A stretch of DNA of 64,000 nucleotides, taken from NCBI GenBank assembly GCA_940337035.1, contig OW679197.1, forward strand, positions 57,371,903 to 57,435,902. Reading direction: 5' to 3'. Positions 31,954 through 41,300 of this stretch are shown here, piece by piece (positions within the stretch are counted from its first letter, which is position 1; each line of letters starts with the position of its first letter). The position numbers and the translations under genes were made by a program. The notes below the pieces were generated by a model. It worked only from the letters and a program-made list of their open reading frames with translations, was not told the origin of the DNA and did no database searches. This stretch comes from Agriotes lineatus (Eukaryota > Arthropoda > Insecta > Coleoptera > Elateridae).

Positions 31954-32776
31954 ATACAGGGTGATTTATAACGGGCGGCCCAAACTTCAACAGTTTGTTG
32001 GGGAGGTAATTCTGAGTAAAAAATTTTATGTGAACTTAAGTCGTATTCCATTTAGTTACCTAACTACAAGAAATCAAAATTTTATTAAGGGGCGGGTAAA
32101 GGTAAAACCGTTCAAAGTAGCAAAGGGTTCAAGCGTCATATCTACTACTTATGTGGCCAATCATATCAAACTTTTTTTGTATGATAGCCTGTAGTTTTAT
32201 CTGTCAAACGTTTTTATCAAAAACTAAACATAAATTTCAAATTCTGTTTAAGCCAATGTCTTAGACTTCTTAAATCTAGCGAATGAGATAATTTCATAAA
32301 AATCGTACAAAAGGAACTTGACGTTTTCAAACTTATTTTTGACATCTTTTCAGAATTTATTCTATTTTTTATCTCATACACTAGAACCGTAAAAAGAATA
32401 ATTCTCATATAAAAAAGACTAAGATTGGACAAGCCGTTTGGGAGAAAAACTTTGACGAGATAAATTGCAAGGTGTTTTTAATGTTTTTTTAATGACCTTC
32501 CTACCAATAAATTGCCATGAAATCCATATAGTTTGACAGATAAAACTACAGTCTATCATACAAAAAAAAGTTTGATATGATTGGTCAGATACGTAGTAGA
32601 TATGACGCTTGAAACATTGACTACTTTGAGCGGTTTTACCTTGATCGCCCCTTAATAAAACTTTGATCTCTTGTAGTTAGGTAACTAAATTGAATACGAC
32701 CTATGTTCATATAACATTTTTTACCTCCCCGACATACTGTTGAAGTTTGGTCCGCCCGTTATAAATCACCCTGTAT
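31954..32776. mobile_element. Second giant fold-back palindrome, ACAGGGTG termini, ~820 bp
   Basis: Begins TATACAGGGTGATTTATAACGG and ends with the complement ending CACCCTGTATAT. Imperfect complementarity extends about 250 bp into each side; the centre (about 32210-32520) is less symmetric. The internal sequence is unrelated to the palindrome at 24128, although the first eight terminal bases are shared. TATA flanks both ends. Confidence 0.8.
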
Positions 32777-32779
32777 ATA

Positions 32780-33480
32780 GCCTTCCTGCACGTTGGGTTG
32801 CCCACTCTGCCCGTTCACTGCCGTTGCCCGGGTAGACCCCTCTGAGGCCACGGCACTAGTTTTATCTCCCCGTAATCTTTTCTAAGTTCTCCGTGTTTCA
32901 GAACAGAAACTAGCACCTCTTTTAATAATTTAACGTGCTCCTCTTACTGTTTCTTTTTCCCTGCCGTTATCTCTGTTTGCACTTTCACTGCTTGATACAA
33001 GATCGCATAAAAAACACTCGAAACCGTTTTTAAATGTTTGGTTTAGTTTCAGAGCGATATTTCACCCGTCACCACACTTTAACGACTTTTTGTACATTCC
33101 GATAAGCATCATCTTTACAAATCATAAATATGCATTTGGAGAATTATACAACCCACATCAATAACATTTTGTTAGTTGTGCACAGATATCGTTACAAATA
33201 TGGGTGTAATCCTTGAATCAAGTGTTTGTTTTAAAAAATATATCTAAGTGTTTACAGAGAGCTTATTGCAATTTAAAAACTGCTTTCTTAAATCGCTACT
33301 TATTCAATGTTAATATCCCATCGACATTAATGCAACAGTACTGTGTTATATCAGGTTAATTATTGTGATATGTTGTATGAATCTTGTATTGATTCGCATT
33401 CTTTTGAAACATGATTTGCAGATAATAACTAGACATATTTTTTGACATAATCATTATTTTTCACATATTGTCACTTCACA
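32780..33480. other. No gene recognised
   Basis: A GC-richer stretch at 32790-32870 is followed by AT-rich DNA with no ORF, repeat or motif that I can support. Confidence 0.5.
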
Positions 33481-33486
33481 TGTCAA

Positions 33487-33996
33487 TTGTTATCGATGTT
33501 TGGCGTACTTGTACGATGCCACCAAGTCACCGACCGCATAGGAAAGTTTCTTCGAAAACAAAACATTAAAACAGTATTCAAACCCCCGAGCAAAGTCTCA
33601 CAGGTTCTTCCTTCATCTAAAGATAAATTAAACACTGTGTCATCTAAAGGTGGTTATAGAGTCCCTTGCTCTTGTAATGCTGTATACATTGGTGAAACAG
33701 TTCGTTTAGTGAAAACTCGCATCTCTGGACATCAGCGCTGTCTCAAGTCAGGTCTCGTTTCATTATCGGCCATCGCCGAACACCAACGCGATACTAGTCA
33801 TAAGATCCTTTTTGATGAAACTTCCAACATCTGCAAATCCCCATTCTTCTTTAGCATAAAGATTCACGAAGCCATTGCGATTTGCAAACACCCTAATAAT
33901 CTCAATCGGGACGAAGGCTTTCCCCTTCCTTCTATGTGGAAAGTGCTAATTCCTAAGCCCCGACCTCCGCCACTGAACCGCGACGGCATTTTCTGA
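33487..33996 (+). pseudogene. Penelope-like GIY-YIG endonuclease fragment
   Basis: Starts inside the linker before the endonuclease (VTDRIGKFLRKQNIKTVFKP). Continues with GGYRVPCSC, VYIGET, an Arg-rich helix, a conserved AEHQRDTSH, and IHEAIAI with the Glu of the catalytic set. It then ends in the usual NNLNRDEGFPL then W region. The frame is open for 169 codons, but without RT this cannot be functional. Confidence 0.82.
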
Positions 33997-34109
33997 ATCG
34001 CGACGGCGCTTGCCTATAAATTCTCGCCTTTCTTCTTCCGATAGTCAGTCGAGTTTCATCTCTGATGTGGTTAACACGTTGAGTTACCGTGCTCTTTTGC
34101 ATTTTTTCC

Positions 34110-34170
34110 TCCTGATGAAGCCCCTTACGAAAGTGGGAGAAACGTTGAGTTCTTCGATCTCAATCATGAC
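34110..34170 (+). ncRNA. Candidate hammerhead ribozyme of a Penelope-like element
   Basis: CTGATGA at 34112-34118 and GAAAC at 34139-34143 are the two conserved halves of a hammerhead core. They are separated by CCCC...GGG as a possible helix II. GTTGAG and CTCAAT after the core could form helix III. Helix I is not obvious. The location, 3' of the GIY-YIG frame, fits known Penelope hammerheads. Confidence 0.42.
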
Positions 34171-34234
34171 ACGGTCCGATCCCGGAAGTCGTTTGTTACT
34201 TAACGAAAATAATTCTTATTTTTTACAACAATAA

Positions 34235-35338
34235 AGCAATAGAGATAACTCTTTCACTAGAAATGTCTCCATTCGCTTCTACACATTTCATAAGCTGGAA
34301 ATATGCCTTTATATGCAAGAGTTTTCGAAATACCTTGATACTGAAATTTATACAACAGATTCAAATTGGATAAATTATGCAACGACCTTTAAAACCACTT
34401 TTTGTCGAAAATGAATCGCTATGACTGTCAGATGATGAGGAAAACATGCTTGCTTAAAGCGAAGGCTTCAACAACCAATAACCGATCACCACTAGTGTGG
34501 TATTCTGCATGCCGTTCGTCCCAAATAGCTTTGCGTTTAAAATCAGCTGATATAAGTGTCTGCTTGAAATCGTCACTCATACTTATATCAACAGTATCTT
34601 GCTTATTAATATCGCACTTGTTGTAATGCAAGAAGAAAGGAATAAGTATTGCGGTTGAGTGCGGGCGGGGTGAGAAGGTTTGAAGAAACCAATCACAGCG
34701 CAAGTTTAGGGATGGCCGGCGATGGTCCAGGCTCGAAAATCAAACTAGTTTGTCATCATCGCTGTGTTGCGAGGGTAGCAGCGTGCAGCGAGGCGAGCAG
34801 CGCTGTTGTAGGATAAATGGCACAATAAAAAATGCTAGGTTTGTTTCATCATCGCTAGGCATCCATGTGCACAGCTCGGCGATGTGCAAGCAGCGAGGCT
34901 GCAGCATAAACGTACCCTAAGAAATTCCAGGCACAAAGCTGACAGCATCTTCAACCTGAACCTGCAAAACCTCCAGAGGGTGGTACTCGTTCGCAAGCAA
35001 CGATAAGAAGTCATCCACAGCTAGGAAAGCTAGTAAATCCGAATATTGGGAAACTGCGCCATAATTAAGAGAAGAAGGTCTTAGCTCAGTTTGAAGATAG
35101 TGCAATTCAATAAAATTTCTTTATATTTGTTCATCTGTTTTTGTTGTGCAGCTAGAAATATCAAAACGTCTTGTGACGTCAAACACCCGCTTGGGTTTCG
35201 GATCAAACTTATGAAACCCGGTGAAATTTCGATTCAGGGTCAGCCTTAAGATAGAGCGGCTCCATGGAGATTTAAAATTTGCTTGTACGACAATTCGCGT
35301 TGTTTTGTTTTATTGTCGCATATAATCTCATAACAGCA
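34235..35338. other. No gene recognised
   Basis: A minus-strand ORF at 34917-35105 (62 codons) has unusually protein-like composition and could be an old exon or transposon piece, but it shows no motif I know. The remainder shows CAGCG-rich stretches at 34750-34910 and nothing else. Confidence 0.45.
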
Positions 35339-35342
35339 TTAA

Positions 35343-35950
35343 ACTTCCGTCGGGCGCAATATTTTGACCGCTGAGTTCGGGCGCAATATTTTAACCGCTG
35401 AGTTCGAGCGCAATGTGCTTGATAGGCACAATTCCAAAAAAACATAAGAAACACCTAATTAGGTTTAATTATACAACTGCAAGTGGTGAGCATCATTATT
35501 AGATAAGTCAAAATAAAAGAAAACACAAAAGTTTCTGCAAAAAAAAAACATTGATATGACCTGAAACAAATGAAAAGAAAAAAAAATTACATGTTTGGGC
35601 GCAATGTGCCGGTAAGTCCAGATTGATAAATCAAGGTATTTTTAGAAAATTATTAGAAACTTTTACAGTATTTAGACTTCAAGCAAACGTAATAGATGAT
35701 TTTTATGCAAATATTTCGAAAATACGTACCTTGAAAAATGTGGCGGGTTCGGGTGCAATGAGCTTCTCTGAACAAAATTTGGATAATTTTCACTATTGAA
35801 GGCCAAACTCAAAATAAGTGGCAGGGTTGTATACAGTACACCAAAATAGTCAGCTACTATATGCGATAGATTCCAACGCCGCCTAGCTGTGGCGCGTGGT
35901 AACAAAATTGCCGCGCTGTGCCTGTCAGATCAGTTGCGCCCGACGGAAGG
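35343..35950. mobile_element. piggyBac-type MITE, 608 bp, TTAA target duplication
   Basis: Flanked by TTAA on both sides (35339-35342 and 35951-35954). The terminal inverted repeat is ACTTCCGTCGGGCGCAA on the left, and CCTTCCGTCGGGCGCAA when the right end is reversed; only the first base differs. The motif GGGCGCAAT recurs subterminally (near 35352, 35379, 35585 and, degenerate, 35750), as expected for transposase binding sites. There is no transposase ORF. TTAA plus a near-CC start is the piggyBac signature. Confidence 0.8.
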
Positions 35951-35960
35951 TTAATAATTC

Positions 35961-36070
35961 TTTCCGGACATTTTTTTGGGTGCGTTCCAACAACGTCGTA
36001 TTAATTTGCCCGAGCGGGACGCAAGGACAAATTAGGACGTTTTTGGAATGCACGAAAATTAATTTCCGGA
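35961..36070. repeat. 110-bp hairpin element
   Basis: Imperfect inverted repeat. TTTCCGGA, then GTGCGTTCCAACAACGTC, pairs with GGACGTTTTTGGAATGCAC and TTCCGGA. It lies 10 bp from the piggyBac-type MITE. It could be a small MITE of its own; no clear target duplication was seen. Confidence 0.65.
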
Positions 36071-36600
36071 TATGAATTAATGCTTGAATTCAGATTTGGT
36101 AAGAAAATCGTAACGACACAGACCCTCACAGTTAGGTTGGTTTACCTACAAAAAATTTCCAAGAAATTTTGTTGTTGTCTTGGTTACGGCTCGTGAACTA
36201 ATTTTTCTATTGGTCATTAATGAGTGTCGTACGATTTTCATTTAAATATAAATGTATGTCAGGTATGATGTACACTCTAGCTGGCATACTATTAAATGCT
36301 AGCAGATTTATGCAGTGGTGCTCGTAGTATTAAATGGTAGTAACTACTGTTTGTATCAGTAATGGCCATGTGTTCATTCATTTAAGTTTCTATTTATATG
36401 TGTTTAAAAACAATATATATGTATAAAACATTTATTGTAAACATATTAGCTTTTACTGAAGTGGAAATGTGGAGTATTTAGTTTTAGATCTTGAACTTGG
36501 TTGATCGGCTGCCTTTACTGGGAATCAAGGTTAAGAGATCTCTTCTTCCCAACAAAGTTACCTGGCAACAACTAGGCAAATACTTATTCAAATATTAAGC
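36071..36600. other. No gene recognised
   Basis: AT-rich sequence between the 110-bp hairpin and the LINE remnant. Part of it may be further decayed LINE, but I cannot show it. Confidence 0.4.
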
Positions 36601-36601
36601 G

Positions 36602-36654
36602 CATAGAACGTCTTTTTCAATACGATTTGTAACGGCGGGTTCGAACCATAGTAA
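36602..36654 (+). pseudogene. LINE reverse transcriptase remnant, piece 1 (left of the fold-back element)
   Basis: In the frame that continues at 47082, this short stretch reads like the segment just before RT motif 2 (a basic, hydrophobic run ending AGSNHS). It is recognisable only because the frame and motif order resume exactly after the 10.4-kb element, when one target copy is removed. How far it extends upstream of 36602 is unclear. Confidence 0.55.
36647..36654 (+). repeat. Target site duplication, left copy (CATAGTAA)
   Basis: Matches 47074-47081 base for base. The preceding base differs (C here, T there), so the original duplication was probably 9 bp with one later change. Removing one copy together with the element restores a continuous LINE reading frame. 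Confidence 0.7.
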
Positions 36655-36868
36655 CCGGTGTGAAGATGGCAGCCAGAAGGTAGCAGCCAAAAGTGACGAA
36701 CATTGCCGAAGAGCTCATAGATATACAAAAAATTATAGAGAAAGAAACTAACACCACGTTCAACTCAATAAGGAATTTGCGATAAAGCTTTTTAGGTGCT
36801 ACACATGAGAAATCCCGGCGCATAAAAAGATACTTCACATATCGGGCAAAATAAATAATAATTTTTCA

Positions 36869-37985
36869 GCTCGAATGCTACACATAGACCCCGAAAGAAA
36901 CTTTGCTAAAAACCTGCCCTCTATATACCGAACAAATGGGCCCAAACCGAATTTCATTGCCGTACTCCACATAGCGGGTAAACTACCCCCGCCTAAATAA
37001 AATTAGCATTTTGCTGGTCGGATACTACACATAGAACTCGAACGAAACTTTGCTAAAAACATACCCTATATATACCAAATAAAAGGGCCCAAACAGATTT
37101 TAGTTGCCGTACTCCACATAGCGGGTAAACCACCCCCGCCTAAATAAAATTAGAATTTTGCAGCTCGGATACTACACATAGAACTCGAACGAAGCTTTGC
37201 TAAAAACATACCCTATATATACCGAATAAAAGGGCCCAAACAGATTTTAGTTGCCGTACTCCACATAGCGGGTAAACCACCCCCGCCTAAATAAAATTAG
37301 AATTTTGCAGCTCGGATACTACACATAGAACTCGAACGAAACTTTGCTAAAAACATACCCTATATATACCAAATAAAAGGGCCCAAACAGATTTTAGTTG
37401 CCGTACTCCACATAGCGGGTAAACCACCCCCGCCTAAATAAAATTAGAATTTTGCAGCTCGGATACTACACATAGAACTCGAACGAAACTTTGCTAAAAA
37501 CATACCCTATATATACCAAATAAAAGGGCCCAAACAGATTTTAGTTGCCGTACTCCACATAGCGGGTAAACCACCCCCGCCTAAATAAAATTAGAATTTT
37601 GCAGCTCGGATACTACACATAGAACTCGAACGAAACTTTGCTAAAAACATACCCTATATATACCAAATAAAAGGGCCCAAACAGATTTTAGTTGCCGTAC
37701 TCCACATAGCGGGTAAACCACCCCCGCCTAAATAAAATTAGAATTTTGCTGCTCGGATACTACACATAGAACTCGAACGAAACTTTGCTAAAAACATACC
37801 CTATATATACCGAATAAAAGGGCCCAAACAGATTTTAGTTGCCGTACTCCAAATAGCGGGTAAACCACCCCCGCCTAAATAAAATTAGAATTTTGCTGCT
37901 CGGATACTACACATAGAACTCGAACGAAACTTTGCTAAAAACATACCCTATATATACCGAATAAAAGGGCCCACACAGATTTTAG
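36869..37985 (+). repeat. Left arm: 147-bp tandem repeats (~8 copies)
   Basis: The string GATACTACACATAG starts at 37021, 37168, 37315, 37462, 37609, 37756 and 37903, always 147 bp apart. A more diverged first copy starts near 36873, and the last copy is partial. Each unit carries CCCTATATATACC, AATAAAAGGGCCC and CCACCCCCGCC. Internal copies are nearly identical, while the outermost is diverged. Confidence 0.95.
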
Positions 37986-38396
37986 GTGTCGCACTTTGCA
38001 AATCAGAAAAGGCGTTCCCAGTTTAATAAATTAGTAATTATAATTAAAATACTACATCTGGGAGACTAGAGAAAGTTTGCAGCAGGAAATAACTACTTAA
38101 ATGAGAAGTTTACTGACATTAGAGGTATTCTGAAGATAATATACCTTAATATAATAAATGTTATTATTGTGTACTGGTAGTAATTATATTAACTATCGGA
38201 ATAATTCAGTATAATATTGAGAGTATACTAATTTTAGAGTTTATTTAAATACTAATTTGCTACGACTAGACTTGCCTTTTCCTATAATAATAATTAGTAT
38301 TGTGAGTGTTACGTATATTGGTTTAGAAGGCCCTACAAGTATTTTGAGATTGACCATAATATAACTTTTAACGTAGTGTACGAAACACTGGTGTTA

Positions 38397-41300
38397 TTAA
38401 TATTCACGACATAGATGGCACATATTATTTGTTAAACTATTTTCGTTGACCGATAATAAACACTTTAAATGTATAATTCGAAGACACTTACTGCATTTCT
38501 CGAAAGCTTCTTTGGTAACACCTTCTCCACAAAACAAACACTTATTGCTCATAGTAGATGCCTTTTGTAAAAGAAATCCCTTTAAATATTTTCTCCAAAC
38601 GTTTATGTTTTCAGATATAGTAAGCGGCTTTTCCATGACGATATTGTGGAAGAAATACAGAATAAATACGCCGCAATTATGGGCGTCTTTTTGAATTATA
38701 TGTTTTTGTACGACAGGTGTCCAATATTCATATCGTTGTGTTATATTTTCATTATAATGTGAATTATAATACTTTATGAAATTTAAGAAAATCTTCAATT
38801 GTTTTTCAGTCTTTGACAGTGTGCTACCGTAAGGATCAAAAAAGTTGAAAGTTTTTTTTGTAAGATCAGCTATTGCCAAACACCAATGGTTACCATACAT
38901 CAACACTGGCATTACTAATAAATTTTTGTGAATTTGAGTTATCGATAAAAAATAGTCACTATATTCATTTTCTGTAAATATCGTCGTTGAGTAGTTTGTC
39001 GCTATAACCTGAAATATTTCATCTTTATTAATTAATTCCAGGACCAAATCTATTAAATAATTATTTAACCAATTATTGCCATTCAATGTACAATAATCTT
39101 GTATGTGTAGCTTGTACAAGCAGTTAGTATTTTCATATGTAGCTACAATATATCCTCGTCCATTTTTTAAGATTTTGTAATAATCTATATCATCTACAAG
39201 TCCATTCTCCAAAAAATGTAAATCTTTAACAACTGTCCATCGTCGCTCGTCATCTGTTAAAGAAATTCCAGGGGATGTTATATGTGGTAATAAATAAAAA
39301 TAATAAAATTCTTGTAATTTTAAAAATATTGTGTCCCAAAAATGTTTGTCTCTATAAATTCTTTCTATACTTATCCCTTTCTGAGTAAAAATGACAAAAT
39401 CGCACCAATGCCTATCTGTAATTTCAAGAAGACCTTGGATTTGATAATAATAATTATGCGTACTTTTCAATTTACCGGCCGTATCTAAGTAGTTTGGATG
39501 TACTTCTAGAGGATTGAAATTTCGTATTGAAAATGGACACTTTATCTCCACCAGTCCGTCGTTATCTACTAAGCCATCCGGCGACGCTGCCAAAAAAGGA
39601 TAAGTTTTGTGGATATGTAGTCCAGCTGCACTAACTTTATTTTTCTTCTGCTTTTCGTAACAGGATAGGGCCGACTGTTCATTTTCAATACCGAACATAA
39701 TGGCCTTATTGTGCAATGTTTTTTTACTAAGAAAACATTTTGCAAGATTTTCGAGAGAGGAAGTAGTTCGAGCTTTACATACGCTGCCGAAATTGGACGA
39801 AGTAAGTCTCTTACGACGCTCTTCCAGCCACTTGGAAGATGTTCTTTGCGATCTTGTGTTAATTTCCATGTCTGATTTTTGTTGCTCATTAAGAGTGATG
39901 GATTTCAAAAACTTACTGCATTTTTCAGATAAAATGTTTCCATTTGGTGGTAAATGAGAATGTACTACACTGCTCTGACATAACTTACAAGTAAAACTGA
40001 TGTCTATAATTTCCTTGTTTTCAAACAGGGCACAATTTTGGTGCACCCACCCGTCACAAGAGTCGCATTGAACCCAAGATGTCTTTTTATCAAAAGTGCC
40101 GAAACCACAGTATGTACATTGTGTGAAATCTTCAAGCAGTAGAATTTCACTACGGTTAGAGTCTTCATTTGCAGGTAAAATAGGCTTTAACGCATTATGT
40201 TCCTGTCTCAGAAATCTTCCCGAAAAGTGTGTATGAGTTTTTTTGGGTTTCTTTTTCCAAGTTTCTTCAGATGTTTTCTCATTATTATCAAATATAACGC
40301 TTGTTGGTCTTGTCAATCCTGTTTTCTGTATTTTAAAACTTAATTCGCGACATAGTGATAAAATATGCTCCCGTACTATGCGAATAAATCTGGAACATTT
40401 TAAATTTTTCTGTCCATTTAATAAGTTAGATTTCAAATACCCGAAGTAGTTTTCAACCGGAGCATTGCTTAATCTGTTAAGATTATACCTGCCAAACTGC
40501 AGCATAACCCCGCTCCATAGTGGAAAATATGGCAAATATTTGTTCAGCATCAACTCAAGGAAGATCTTATTAAAGTATTTATTTTTAATATCTTTCTGAG
40601 TAGATATGGTAGACTTTAAAAAATGTTTAAAATGTATGTAGAAAGGACTGCTACTGTATAAGCTCTCTGATTTATCATTAAATAATTCACTATCTGATGA
40701 TTTCAAACCGCTGTGTTCGATATTGTCTTCAAAATTTTGATAATCCTTCGAGCAAAATTTTATTAATTGCATGTGAGCTGCTTTTACCTGTTCGTTATAA
40801 AAATTTCCAGATAGCAAAATAACTAAGTTTTTAAACCATACATTTGCCTCTTCTAATGTACTAATCAGTATACCAGTAGCCATTAATTCTTTAAAAAGAA
40901 GTGTTTGACTCTCATTGGTCGAATACTGTTCAACGTCTTTAGAAACCATCTTCATAAAATGAGCGCAACAGAGATGGATTGTGACTAGAGATACAGGTTT
41001 CTGCATATCTTCTTTAATTATATTCATACATGTGTTTAGATATTCTAAAACTGTTCTTCGATTAAATGCTTTTGATATAGCGTGAATGTTGGCGAAACTA
41101 AAATCGGTTACTATAGATCCAATAACAGGCCAACTATTATTTTCTTCACAAAATACTCTAAAATCATGAAGTATTTTAAATATAGATTTAGAATAATGTT
41201 GCGAAGAAATCATTTCAAATATGGGAATTAATCTATTTGTGGTATTTGTCTGAATCACAGCGGAATACAAATATATACGTTTTTTATCTTCGAGTGGATT

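Larger units (their letters stand above)
33487..34230 (+). mobile_element. 3' end of a second Penelope-like element
   Basis: Only the GIY-YIG endonuclease end and about 230 bp of 3' flank survive. The flank includes a hammerhead-like core at 34112-34143. It differs clearly from the element at 25311 (cysteines PCSCNAVYIG instead of PCRDCDSSYIG), so it represents another lineage. The RT is missing. Confidence 0.75.

Noticed and set aside
31643..32194. 183-codon plus-strand ORF
   Set aside because: Crosses from unrelated sequence into a palindrome arm at 31956, has no domain, and so cannot be an ancestral gene.
34917..35105. 62-codon minus-strand ORF with natural-looking composition
   Set aside because: No recognised motif, no splice or promoter support; mentioned only as a possible old exon.
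36631..36650. GGTTCGAACC as a tRNA or SINE B box
   Set aside because: It is part of a LINE RT reading frame that continues across the fold-back insertion. No A box or cloverleaf is present around it.
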